Position numbers and translations under genes: made by a program. The notes beneath the pieces are model-generated. The model ran no database searches. It had not been told where the DNA came from and worked only from the letters and a program-made list of their open reading frames with translations. Positions 22,549 through 29,411 of a DNA stretch of 29,411 nucleotides are shown here, piece by piece. Source of the stretch: Chloroflexota bacterium. GTDB taxonomy: Bacteria > Chloroflexota > Limnocylindria > P2-11E. The stretch spans positions 1 through 29,411 of the forward strand of contig JACDAF010000301.1 of assembly GCA_013695575.1 (NCBI GenBank). The letters are read 5' to 3'. Numbering within the stretch: position 1 is the first letter of the stretch; each line of letters opens with the position of its first letter.

Positions 22549-23624
22549 GCCAGCCGCTCTCCGCCGGCCGGGTCGAAGAGGTGCAGCTGATCGACGGCGG
22601 CGCGCAGGCCGACGCTCGCGCCGAGCGGCGCGGAGAATCCTGGCGGCGCGATCGCGCGCAGGCGCCGCTCCCCGATCTGCACGTCCACGATCTGCTCGCG
22701 GCCCATCGGCTCGATGACGTAGATCTCGCCGTTCGCGTGTCCGGCGCCCGGAGCGACGATCGCGAGGTGCTCCGGCCGGATGCCCACGGTCGCCTGGCGC
22801 TGGCCATCGCCGCGCGGGGCACGCGCCGGGGGCAGCTCGATCTCGATGCCCTGCGCCGTCGCCAGGACCGACCCGTTCCGGCGGCCGAGCTCCGCGGCGA
22901 AGAAGTTCATCGGCGGCGAGCCGATGAACTCCGCGACGAACTGATTGACGGGACGCTCGTACAGCTCCTTCGGCGTCGCGTAGGCCTGCAGCCTGGCGTC
23001 GCTCATGAGCGCGACCCGGTCGGCCATCGTGAGCGCCTCCAGCTGGTCGTGCGTCACGAAGATCGCCGTGATCCCGACCTCCTTCTGCAGGCGCTTGATC
23101 TCACCGCGCATCTCGTGTCGGAGCCTCGCGTCGAGGTTGCTCAGGGGCTCGTCCAGCAGCAGGATGTCCGGCCGCTTCACGAGCGCGCGGGCGAGGGCGA
23201 CGCGCTGCTGCTGACCCCCCGAGAGCTGCGCGGGCTTGCGCGCGAGCAGCCCGTCGACGTGGACGAGCGCGGCGGCCTCGCGCACGCGTCGCGTGATCTC
23301 GTCCCCGGCGACCCCGCGGCGCATCGCGAGCGGGAAGCCGATGTTCTGCGCCACCGTCATGTGCGGGTAGAGCGCGTAGCTCTGGAAGACCATGCCGATG
23401 CCGCGATCCTTCGGCATGAGGTGCTCCACGCGGTGGTCGCCGAAGACGATCGCGCCGCCCGTCGGGCGGTATATCCCGGCGATCATCAGCAGCGTGGTCG
23501 TCTTCCCGCAGCCGGAGGGGCCGAGCAGCCCCACGAACTCGCCGCTCTTGATCTCGAGGTCGAGCGCGTCGACGGCCGTGACGGCGCCGAAGCGCTTCGT
23601 GAGCTGCTGCAGGACGACGCGCAC
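22545..23624 (-). CDS. ABC transporter ATPase, UgpC/MalK type
   Basis: A 359-residue ATPase with Walker A GPSGCGKT (35-42), signature LSGGQ (134-138), Walker B Asp158-Glu159, H-loop VTHDQLEAL and a C-terminal TOBE/OB domain including FIGSPPMNFF. The start is GTG 23622-23624, 3 bases after the permease stop. The gene order binding protein, permease A, permease E, ATPase, phosphodiesterase matches ugpBAECQ of enterobacteria, so glycerol-3-phosphate or glycerophosphodiesters are the favoured substrates. CUT1 sugar or inositol importers share the same layout without the last gene. Confidence 0.93.
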   Translation of the reverse strand: MRVVLQQLTKRFGAVTAVDALDLEIKSGEFVGLLGPSGCGKTTTLLMIAGIYRPTGGAIVFGDHRVEHLMPKDRGIGMVFQSYALYPHMTVAQNIGFPLAMRRGVAGDEITRRVREAAALVHVDGLLARKPAQLSGGQQQRVALARALVKRPDILLLDEPLSNLDARLRHEMRGEIKRLQKEVGITAIFVTHDQLEALTMADRVALMSDARLQAYATPKELYERPVNQFVAEFIGSPPMNFFAAELGRRNGSVLATAQGIEIELPPARAPRGDGQRQATVGIRPEHLAIVAPGAGHANGEIYVIEPMGREQIVDVQIGERRLRAIAPPGFSAPLGASVGLRAAVDQLHLFDPAGGERLA

Positions 23625-23627
23625 CGG

Positions 23628-24497
23628 CTAGCCCTTCACTCCGCCCGCGTAGACGCGCATGAGCTGATCCTGCGCGACCACGAAGAGGACGAGGACCGGC
23701 GCGACGTAGTAGAGGCCGACAGCGGTGAGCAGCCCGTAGTCCACGAAGCGGCCCTCGCCGAGGATGGCGCGCACGAAGGTCGAGAGCGTCTGCTGCGAGC
23801 CGCTCGGCATGAACACGAAGGGCAGGATGAACTCGTTCCAGCCTTGCACGAACGTGAGGATGCCGAGCGCGAGGAGACCCGGCTTCACGAGCGGCATGAC
23901 GATGCGCCACCAGGTGCGCAGGCGGCTCGCGCCGTCGACGAGAGCGGCCATCTCGAGCTCCCAGGGCACCGTGTCGAAGAACCCCTTCATGATCCACACG
24001 CCGAAGGGCAGCTCGAAGGCCGCCTTCACGAGGATCACGCCGAGGAGCCGATCGTACAGACCGAGCTGCCGCAGCACGATGAATGTGGCGATGAGGAGCG
24101 TGACGCTCGGGAAGCTGTGCAGCAGCAGGACGCCGCCGAGGAACATCCGCCGGCCCGGAAAGGGCAGACGCGACAGCGCGTAACCCGCCATCGAGGAGAT
24201 GAGCACGACGACGACCGACGTGCTGATCGCGAAGAGGAACGTGTTGATGGTGAGCGGAATGATCGCGGGCTTGTTGCGGAGCTGGTCGACGCTGCCGGGG
24301 TCCCAGAGGAAGCGCCAGTTCTCGAGGGTGAAGGGGCCCACCGGGCGAAAGCCCTCGATGCGGGGAAAGAATGAGCTGTAGGTGAGCCACACGTACAGGA
24401 CCAGGATGGGCAGCGTCGCGAGGACCAGGACGGCGTACGGGATCAGCGTCTGTGGCCGGAACGGTGCGCGCGGTGCGGGGAGCGTCGTCCCGGTCAC
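23628..24497 (-). CDS. ABC transporter permease, UgpE/MalG type
   Basis: A 289-residue permease with six predicted helices, FTLENWRFLW after the first helix, and the docking loop ELEMAALVDGASRL. The GTG at 24495-24497 overlaps the stop of the preceding permease gene (GTGA). A longer open frame running to 25040 is a shadow of that preceding gene. It is co-transcribed with its neighbours on the minus strand. Confidence 0.92.
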   Translation of the reverse strand: MTGTTLPAPRAPFRPQTLIPYAVLVLATLPILVLYVWLTYSSFFPRIEGFRPVGPFTLENWRFLWDPGSVDQLRNKPAIIPLTINTFLFAISTSVVVVLISSMAGYALSRLPFPGRRMFLGGVLLLHSFPSVTLLIATFIVLRQLGLYDRLLGVILVKAAFELPFGVWIMKGFFDTVPWELEMAALVDGASRLRTWWRIVMPLVKPGLLALGILTFVQGWNEFILPFVFMPSGSQQTLSTFVRAILGEGRFVDYGLLTAVGLYYVAPVLVLFVVAQDQLMRVYAGGVKG

Positions 24498-25396
24498 GTG
24501 ATCTCGACCCGGGGGTCGCTCACGAGCTCGTCGAAGCGGAAGAGGCGCAACATCGTGAAGCTCACGACGAGCCCGATGACCACGAGCCCCGCGGCCATCG
24601 CGGCACCGAGACCGAACTCGAGGTTGCCGTAGTAGTTCGAAAGCGCGGTGTGGAAGGCCCACAGGCTCCACACCTCGGTGGTGTACAGCCCCGGTCCCCC
24701 GTTCGTCGTGAGCAGGATGTACTCGTAGGACGCCATGAGGCTCATCGTCTGGTACACGAGGACGAAGAGGACCGGCCAGCGGATCAGCGGCAGCGTGATC
24801 CGCCGCACGATCTGCCAGGCGGAGGCGCCGTCGACCCGCGCCGCGCGGAACAGATCCTCGGGAATGCTGTTGATCGCGCTCGTGAAGACGAGCATCCCAA
24901 GGCTCGCTCCGACGAACCCGTTGACCAGGATGACGATGACCCAGGGATCGGTGTTGAGCCAGTCGCGCGGCGCCACGCCGACCGGCGACAGGACGTCGTT
25001 CATGATGCCGAAGGGCGGCGCGGCGGCCGCCCAGACCCACATGATCGCGTACACGGCCGACGGCGAGATGCGCGGCAGCAGCCAGAGCGCGCGGAAGAAG
25101 CCGCCCGCCTTCGCCTCGACGTGGGTCGAGAGCAGCGCGATGCCGAGTCCGACGACGACATTGAACGCCAGCGTGACCAGGACGTAGAAGATCGTGTTGC
25201 GGATGATGAGCATCGTGAAGCTGCCGCGGGCGATCTGGTCGTAGTTGTCAAGCCCGATCCACTTCCAGTTCGACAGGCCGGTCGCCGTCGCGGCGTCGGT
25301 CAGGCTCAGGCCGAGCGTGATCACGACCGGCACGAAGAAGAACAGGATCACGAGCAGGGCGGCCGGACCCATGAACAGCAGCGCGGTGGAGTTCAC
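24494..25396 (-). CDS. ABC transporter permease, UgpA/MalF type
   Basis: A 300-residue permease with six predicted helices and docking loop DLFRAARVDGASAW, followed by TTNGGPGLYTTEV. GTG 25394-25396 is the first usual start codon. The frame continues upstream as a plausible cytoplasmic lead-in (PRENVAAAWWR) without any ATG, GTG or TTG before the palindromes, so the true N terminus may be a little longer from a rare start. About 134 bases separate it from the binding-protein gene; roughly half of that is the A/B palindrome pair. Confidence 0.9.
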   Translation of the reverse strand: MNSTALLFMGPAALLVILFFFVPVVITLGLSLTDAATATGLSNWKWIGLDNYDQIARGSFTMLIIRNTIFYVLVTLAFNVVVGLGIALLSTHVEAKAGGFFRALWLLPRISPSAVYAIMWVWAAAAPPFGIMNDVLSPVGVAPRDWLNTDPWVIVILVNGFVGASLGMLVFTSAINSIPEDLFRAARVDGASAWQIVRRITLPLIRWPVLFVLVYQTMSLMASYEYILLTTNGGPGLYTTEVWSLWAFHTALSNYYGNLEFGLGAAMAAGLVVIGLVVSFTMLRLFRFDELVSDPRVEIT

Positions 25397-25457
25397 ACGC
25401 CACCACGCCGCCGCGACGTTCTCGCGAGGCGCCGGGATCGCCGGCGCGCGCGCCTCC

Positions 25458-25528
25458 GTCCTGGCTCCTACGACGCCATAAGGCGAAGGAGCAGGACGGT
25501 CACGGCGACGCGAAGCGGCGCTGTGACC
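25458..25528 (-). repeat. Inverted copy of the A/B palindrome pair between binding-protein and permease genes
   Basis: Palindrome B (25458-25497) has GTCCTG and CTCCT on the left and AGGAG and CAGGAC on the right, with an inner CGCC-ATAA-GGCG hairpin. Palindrome A (25498-25528) has GGTCAC/GTGACC, then GGCG/CGCT (one G-U pair), then CGC-GAA-GCG; almost all its bases pair. About 34 consecutive bases match, in reverse complement, the unit between iolD and iolE. It starts 2 bases after the binding-protein stop in transcription order. Palindromes in this place (compare malE-malF in Escherichia coli) protect the upstream mRNA, giving more binding protein than permease. Confidence 0.8.
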
Positions 25529-25530
25529 AC

Positions 25531-26961
25531 CTACTTCGTGATCAGCTCGTCACGCAGCTGATTCTTGAGCTCGGCCACCGCCTGGTCCGTCGCGGCCTTC
25601 GGCGTGAGCTGGCCGGTCGCGACGCCCGAGAGGAAGCGGAACAGCACCTCGTCGTAGGCGCCGTACTTCGGGTGGTTCGGGATGAAGGTCGTGAAGTCGC
25701 TCATGTAGCCGGTCGCGAGCAGGAACTTGTCCTTCTTGTACGTGGGGTCGTCCTGCTGTGTCTTGAGGATCGCGAGATGGGCGCTCTCGACGGAGTGCCG
25801 CGAGTTCAGCTCCGGGGTCGTGGCGTGAGCGATGAGGCGAAGCGCGAGCTCGGGGGTCTTGCCGTTCGACGTGACCATGTAGGCGAGGGGGTGCGAGAGC
25901 GTCGTCGGCTTGGCTCCCTTCTGCGCGGCCGGGATGAGGGTGAAGCCGACCTTGTCCCAGAGGTCGTTCTCCGGGACCTTGTACGTGGTGGACCATTCCT
26001 TCCAGGTCCAGGTGCCGGCGTTGTAGAAGAGCACCTTCCCGGCGGTCACGGTCTCGTGCCAGATCTTGAAGTCGGAGCCGATGTGGGTCGGGCTCGTGAC
26101 CTTCGTCTGGACGGCGGTGGCGTAGACGCCGTAGTGCTTCTCGAGCGCAGCGGGGACCACGACGAGCTTGCCGCTCGCCTTGTCCTGCATCTCGCCGCCG
26201 TTCTGGTAATAGAACATGTAGTGATCGTGGCCCTTGGTCGGCCGCGGGTACCAGCCCTTCCCCGCCTCGACGACCCCCTTGTCGACGGCCTCCTTGGCGG
26301 TGGCAAGGAGGTCGGACATGGCGAAGTCGCCCTTCTTCACGGCCTCCGGCAGGCCGTCGATCCTGTCCTTCGACCAGCCCATCTTGGCGAGCAGGTCCTT
26401 GCGGTAGTACATGGGCCGCGCCTCGGTGTCCTGCGGGACGGCGTAGGTCTTGCCCCGGAGCTTCATCGCGTCCCAGAGCGTCGGGATGACATCCTTGAAC
26501 TTGGCCTCGTGCTTCTTCAGCAGGTCGTCGAGGGCGATGACGTACCCGGGCCCGACCCAGGGCGCGAAGTTCTCGTGGCCGGCGAGCACGATGTCGGGCC
26601 CCTGCTTCGCCTCGGCGGCGAGCTGGAACTTCTGCAGATAATCGCCCCAGGCTCCGCCGCTCTCGAAGGTCGCGTCGAGCTCGATGGTCGTCTTCGGATT
26701 CTCCTTCTCGAGCTCCTGGTTCAGCGTCGCGACCGCCGAGACGAGGTTGTCCTTGCGGTAGAAGGACGGCGCGTCCGGGCCGATCGTCCAGGCCACGAGC
26801 TTCACCACACCCCCGGGCGACGTCCCGCCGCCTTGCTGCTGACCGCCCGGCGCCGTGCTACACGCCGCGACCGCGACCAGCGCTCCGGTCGATGCAAGGA
26901 ACCGTCGCCGCGAGATCCGCAACGCTTCTCTTCCTAGTCGGGGACCACCGCCGTTGTCCAT
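25531..26961 (-). CDS. CUT1 ABC transporter substrate-binding lipoprotein (UgpB position)
   Basis: A 476-residue extracellular binding protein. ATG 26959-26961 lies 5-6 bases after GGAGGAG. The signal is a Tat lipoprotein type: SRRRFLA (residues 17-23), hydrophobic core, lipobox ending at Cys34 (AVAACS), then a Gln/Gly-rich linker. The mature part starts VVKLVAWTIGPDAPSFYRKDN and includes YAVPQDTEARPMYYRKDLL, normal for family-1 sugar-binding proteins. A TTG at codon 14, also with a purine-rich stretch ahead, is a weaker alternative start. Ligand: glycerol-3-phosphate or a glycerophosphodiester by operon context; inositol (as in CUT1 Ino systems) is a serious alternative. The frame runs open to 28086 but that part is antisense to other genes. 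Confidence 0.9.
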   Translation of the reverse strand: MDNGGGPRLGREALRISRRRFLASTGALVAVAACSTAPGGQQQGGGTSPGGVVKLVAWTIGPDAPSFYRKDNLVSAVATLNQELEKENPKTTIELDATFESGGAWGDYLQKFQLAAEAKQGPDIVLAGHENFAPWVGPGYVIALDDLLKKHEAKFKDVIPTLWDAMKLRGKTYAVPQDTEARPMYYRKDLLAKMGWSKDRIDGLPEAVKKGDFAMSDLLATAKEAVDKGVVEAGKGWYPRPTKGHDHYMFYYQNGGEMQDKASGKLVVVPAALEKHYGVYATAVQTKVTSPTHIGSDFKIWHETVTAGKVLFYNAGTWTWKEWSTTYKVPENDLWDKVGFTLIPAAQKGAKPTTLSHPLAYMVTSNGKTPELALRLIAHATTPELNSRHSVESAHLAILKTQQDDPTYKKDKFLLATGYMSDFTTFIPNHPKYGAYDEVLFRFLSGVATGQLTPKAATDQAVAELKNQLRDELITK

Positions 26962-26994
26962 CGCGACTCCTCCACCCGCGGACTTTGCGCGGGC

Positions 26995-27000
26995 AGTGTA
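26995..27000 (-). promoter_or_regulatory. Candidate -10 box of the Ugp-like operon
   Basis: TACACT on the minus strand gives a predicted leader of about 26 bases containing GGAGGAG. The leader has a small CCGCG/CGCGG inverted repeat (in 26976-26991). It lies in the 93-bp region shared with the divergent second phosphodiesterase gene, so both directions could be co-regulated. Confidence 0.4.
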
Positions 27001-27054
27001 GGCCTGCTCTGCAACACTCCGGGGCGCGGCTGACGAAGGGATGGTGAACATGGC

Positions 27055-27747
27055 GTGAGCCCACGCAGCGGGCCACGGACCGTCGGACACCGCGGCGCGA
27101 GCGCCCTCGCGCCGGAGAACACGCTTCTGGCCGTCGAACGGGCGATCGAGCATGGCCTCGACCTCGTGGAGGTGGACGTGCACCTGAGCCGCGACGGCGA
27201 GCTCGTGGTCGTCCACGACGGGGAGGTCCCCGTGAACGGCGTGACCTCCCCGGTGGCGAGCCTGGTCGCGGCCGAGCTCGCGCGGCTCCCGCTCGGCCTG
27301 GGCCAGGGCGTGCCACGCCTGGGGGAGGTGCTCGCGCTCGCACGCGGACGGATCGGCGTGTACGTCGAGCTCAAGGGCCCACGCACCGGCGCGGCACTCG
27401 GAAGGCTCATGGCTTCGGGCGGCGCCGTCGGCGTCGAGGTGATCTCGGGCTCCTTCGTGCCGTCGCTCGTCGACGAGCTTCGAGCGGCCGCCCCGGCCGT
27501 GCCGCGCAGCGTCCTGTTCCGGCCGACGGAGACCGCGGCGATGCTCGCGACCTGCGCCGCGGTCGGCGCCACCTACGCGCATCCCTGCTTCCGCCCGCTC
27601 ACGCCGGCGATCGTCGATGCGCTCCACGCGGCCGGCCTTCTCGTGATGGCGCCGCACACCAACGACCCGGAGGAAGCACGTGCCTTCGCCGGCCTCGGGA
27701 TCGACGTGCTCGCCAGCGACGACCCCCGCGTCCTCCGCCCGCCGTAG
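27055..27747 (+). CDS. Glycerophosphodiester phosphodiesterase (second copy)
   Basis: A 230-residue TIM-barrel phosphodiesterase. The catalytic core is complete: VGHRGASALAPENT (His12, Arg13), LVEVDVHLSRDGELVVVHD (Glu39, Asp41, His54), and YVELKGP with the usual Glu/Lys. The C-terminal SDDPR matches the family's last strand. No signal peptide, so cytosolic. The start is GTG 27055. It is divergent from the Ugp-like operon and only distantly similar to the phosphodiesterase at 21769, so the two are probably not a recent duplication and may differ in alcohol preference. Confidence 0.92.
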   Translation: MSPRSGPRTVGHRGASALAPENTLLAVERAIEHGLDLVEVDVHLSRDGELVVVHDGEVPVNGVTSPVASLVAAELARLPLGLGQGVPRLGEVLALARGRIGVYVELKGPRTGAALGRLMASGGAVGVEVISGSFVPSLVDELRAAAPAVPRSVLFRPTETAAMLATCAAVGATYAHPCFRPLTPAIVDALHAAGLLVMAPHTNDPEEARAFAGLGIDVLASDDPRVLRPP

Positions 27748-27775
27748 CGGCGACAGCGATGAGCCCCCCGTGCCT

Positions 27776-28084
27776 TCAGGCGCGCCAGTCGGTCGTGCCG
27801 CGATCGTGTGCGCGCGCGCGCCGATCGCGATCCCAGCGCTCCTCGAGGCGTGCGCGCCAGGCCTGGGCTGCGGTCCGCAGCTCCGCGGCGACGCCGGCGT
27901 GACGCGCCCGCAGGTTCTGCGTCTCCTCCGGGTCGTTCGCGAGGTTCGCCAGGAAGACCTCGTCCTGGGGCGGCTCACCTTCGACGAGCTGGCCCTGGAG
28001 GACGAGCTTCCAGGCTCCCCGGCGGATGGCAGTCTGGCGGCCCATCTCCCAGCAGGCGAAGCGGTCCCGTCTGGACGGCGAGTC
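27776..28084 (-). CDS. Sulfatase, C-terminal fragment cut at the junction
   Basis: About 102 codons of the 3' end of an arylsulfatase-family gene. The segment RRDRFACWEMGRQTAIRRG, then WKLVLQGQL, and later FLANLANDPEETQNLRARH, has the C-terminal pattern of bacterial sulfatases (R-x-G-x-WKL, then DPxExxNL). The catalytic N-terminal domain with the Cys/Ser-x-Pro-x-Arg site is absent. Moving upstream (increasing coordinate) the recognisable match ends around 28084-28095, where base composition changes. A full gene would need about 1.1-1.2 kb more. It is convergent with the phosphodiesterase at 27055. Sulfate-ester substrates could include inositol or carbohydrate sulfates, but nothing here shows that. 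Confidence 0.75.
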   Translation of the reverse strand, partial: DSPSRRDRFACWEMGRQTAIRRGAWKLVLQGQLVEGEPPQDEVFLANLANDPEETQNLRARHAGVAAELRTAAQAWRARLEERWDRDRRARAHDRGTTDWRA

Positions 28085-28100
28085 ACGGTAAATTAGGCTG
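28085..28100. other. Composition and lineage junction
   Basis: Left of here the DNA is very GC-rich with GTG starts and Chloroflexota-like genes. Right of here AT-richer codons (AAA, ATT, AAT, TAT, TTC next to GCG/GCC), ATG starts and alphaproteobacterial-style genes begin. The sulfatase frame loses recognisable homology at the same place. No direct repeat, integrase or tRNA marks an integration site. Either an assembly chimera or a recent transfer breakpoint. Confidence 0.6.
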
Positions 28101-28308
28101 CGGGGTCCAATAGGCCTCCATGGCGGCCGAAATCCGATTGAACCCGATCCAGGGTACGGATCGTCCCCAGCGCAAGCAATTTAACAAGTCCTGACCCTAG
28201 GCTTAGCGGCGCGGAACCACATTCTCGCCAGTCCGTTCGGTCCTGTGTTCGCGCTTCACGGAAATCGGGGCGGAAGGCGCGCCCCTCAAATTCTATCTGG
28301 AGATCATG
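28101..28308. other. Non-coding stretch upstream of the SDR gene
   Basis: About 208 bases with no convincing gene. A minus-strand open frame crossing it continues antisense to the SDR gene and is rejected. It should hold the promoter of the SDR gene, but I see no clear -35/-10 pair or operator. The ribosome site GGAG is at 28299-28302. Confidence 0.6.
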
Positions 28309-29085
28309 ATGGCAAGACTGGACAAATCGGTCGCGATCGTCACCGGTGCAAGTTCGGGTATCGGCAAGGCGACCGCACAGCTGTTCGCGCGGGAAGGCGC
28401 GGCGGTCGTCGTCGTCCATCACGACGACCCCGACGAAGCGAAAAAGGTGCTTGATGCGATTGGGGCGGCGGGCGGCCGCGCGATCATGGTCGCCGCCGAT
28501 GTTAGCGACGAAGGCGAAGTCGATAAGGTATTCGAGCAAGCGCACAAGGCCTTCGGCGTGCCGACGATCCTGGTGAACTCAGCCGGGGTGGATGCGGCGG
28601 GCATTTCGGTCGCCGACATGGAGCTCGACCATTTCGAGATGGTGCTCAGGACGAACCTTGTCGGCCCGTTCCTGTTTTGCCGGGCATTCGTGCGCGGTTG
28701 CAAGGCGGCGAAGGCGCGCGGCAAGATTATCAACGTCACCTCGGTCCACGAGGACATCCCGCGCGCGGGCGCGGCGGACTATTGTGCGTCGAAAGGAGGC
28801 CTTAGAAATCTCACCCGCTGCCTCGCGTTAGAACTCGCCGAGCAGGGCATCAATGTGAACAATCTGGCCCCCGGAATGGTGCTGACGCCGATGAATCAGG
28901 AAGCGATCGACGACCCCAAGGTGCGCGAGGAACAGACCGCGAGCATTCCGATGAAGCGTGCGGCCGAGCCCGAGGAAGTCGCCGAACTCGCGCTCTATCT
29001 CGCGTCCAAGGCGGCCGATTATGCGACCGGCGCGACCTTCACGCTCGATGGCGGATTGCAGTTCAATCTGGGGCAGGGTGCCTGA
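28309..29085 (+). CDS. Short-chain dehydrogenase/reductase, glucose 1-dehydrogenase-like
   Basis: A 258-residue classical SDR, cytosolic, NAD(P)-dependent. Cofactor motif TGASSGIG (12-19), NSAG (90-93), catalytic Ser145 (NVTSVHE), Tyr158 and Lys162 (YCASK), and the family ending GATFTLDGGL. The substrate is probably a sugar or polyol; the class is often named glucose 1-dehydrogenase without proof. ATG 28309 lies 6 bases after GGAG; the adjacent ATG 28306 is too close. Codon use differs clearly from the first 28 kb. The stop overlaps the next gene's start (TGATG), indicating an operon with the GH130 gene. Confidence 0.92.
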   Translation: MARLDKSVAIVTGASSGIGKATAQLFAREGAAVVVVHHDDPDEAKKVLDAIGAAGGRAIMVAADVSDEGEVDKVFEQAHKAFGVPTILVNSAGVDAAGISVADMELDHFEMVLRTNLVGPFLFCRAFVRGCKAAKARGKIINVTSVHEDIPRAGAADYCASKGGLRNLTRCLALELAEQGINVNNLAPGMVLTPMNQEAIDDPKVREEQTASIPMKRAAEPEEVAELALYLASKAADYATGATFTLDGGLQFNLGQGA

Positions 29086-29411
29086 TGCCGGGTTGGCAAG
29101 TCGTCCGGATCGATCCGATGACGATGCACCGGACCAACCGGCTCGCCAATATGTATGTGCTAAGCCCCTTCGTCTGGCGCGCGGACGATCTGTTCCACCT
29201 GCTGGTTCGCGCGGTCCCGCGCCGCGACGACGAGCCGCGGCTCAAAATGGCGGAGATTTGGCACGGCACCTCGGACGATGGGCGACATTTCGAGATGGAG
29301 GATGCGCCGACCCTCTTCCCCGGCCCCGATCTGGTCGATCTCGACGGGTGCGAGGATCCGACCGTCCATATCGACGCGACGACGCTTCGCGTCTGGTACA
29401 CCGGCTACAAC
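29085..29411 (+). CDS. GH130-family glycoside phosphorylase/hydrolase, 5' part
   Basis: The first 109 codons of a gene leaving the window. ATG 29085 overlaps the SDR stop. The stretch MYVLSPFVWRADD, then WHGTSDDGRHFEMED and finally DGCEDPTVH...VWYTGY is the five-bladed propeller start of GH130, where the Asp of the EDP motif is the catalytic acid in characterised beta-mannoside phosphorylases. The mannoside specificity is therefore likely but cannot be fixed from this part. Together with the SDR it suggests a hexose/mannan operon of a sphingomonad-like bacterium. Confidence 0.8.
   Translation, partial: MPGWQVVRIDPMTMHRTNRLANMYVLSPFVWRADDLFHLLVRAVPRRDDEPRLKMAEIWHGTSDDGRHFEMEDAPTLFPGPDLVDLDGCEDPTVHIDATTLRVWYTGYN

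Noticed and set aside
21769..27747. Recent duplication of the two phosphodiesterase genes
   Set aside because: Apart from catalytic motifs the two proteins differ in sequence and length, so they are old paralogues or separate acquisitions.
26962..28086. N-terminal extension of the UgpB-position protein to 851 residues
   Set aside because: The extension is low-complexity Arg/Ser/Ala-rich sequence antisense to the second phosphodiesterase; a ribosome site and Tat signal mark the start at 26961.
28093..28545. A 150-codon minus-strand open frame across the junction
   Set aside because: Mostly antisense to the SDR gene, no family resemblance.

Overview
The window is GC-rich bacterial DNA with many GTG starts and tightly packed or overlapping genes. 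Substrate-binding proteins carry twin-arginine plus lipobox signals (RRxFLK...ACGG), and several starts look leaderless or weakly Shine-Dalgarno. Together this suggests an uncultured Chloroflexota-like (less likely deep actinobacterial) genome; that is an inference from style, not from a marker gene. From about 28.09 kb to the end the style changes abruptly: codon use is less GC-biased, and the SDR and GH130 genes look alphaproteobacterial/sphingomonad. A sulfatase gene is cut at exactly that point. This is either a recent junction or an assembly chimera, so the last 1.3 kb should not be used to infer the biology of the rest.

Layout. 0-2.9 kb: tRNA-Gly(CCC), a 62-residue membrane protein, translational GTPase TypA/BipA, and a HAD hydrolase. 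2.9-4.7 kb: an inositol-2-dehydrogenase-like oxidoreductase and a metallo-beta-lactamase-fold hydrolase, closed by a stem-loop shared with the convergent transporter genes. 4.8-11.5 kb, minus strand: iolD, iolB, then a Fbp/Afu-type ABC importer (binding protein, fused permease, ATPase). 11.7-13.5 kb, plus strand: iolE and iolC, divergent from iolD across a 164-bp region largely filled by palindromic repeats. 13.6-19.7 kb, plus strand: GH13 alpha-glucosidase and a complete CUT1 sugar importer (binding protein, two permeases, ATPase). 19.7-20.3 kb: a VapBC-type toxin-antitoxin pair with a 20-bp perfect palindrome over the antitoxin start. 20.4-21.7 kb: a PHP/CehA-McbA-type metallohydrolase. 21.8-27.0 kb, minus strand: a second CUT1 importer ordered like ugpB-A-E-C, ending in a glycerophosphodiester phosphodiesterase whose only plausible start is CTG. 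27.1-27.7 kb: a second, divergent glycerophosphodiesterase. 27.8-28.1 kb: the sulfatase 3' fragment. 28.3-29.4 kb: SDR dehydrogenase and the 5' part of a GH130 gene.

How the genes fit together. iolB/C/D/E with the Gfo/Idh/MocA enzyme cover most of the upper myo-inositol degradation route. Two glycerophosphodiesterases and a Ugp-like importer could release inositol (and glycerol-3-phosphate) from deacylated phosphoinositides, so much of the window may serve scavenging of glycerophosphoinositol and inositol. The GH13/CUT1 block serves alpha-glucoside use. The most unusual non-coding feature is a family of paired palindromes, REP/BIME-like: tandem copies between iolD and iolE, and one inverted copy between ugpB and ugpA. 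I see no CRISPR array, no insertion sequence and no phage genes.
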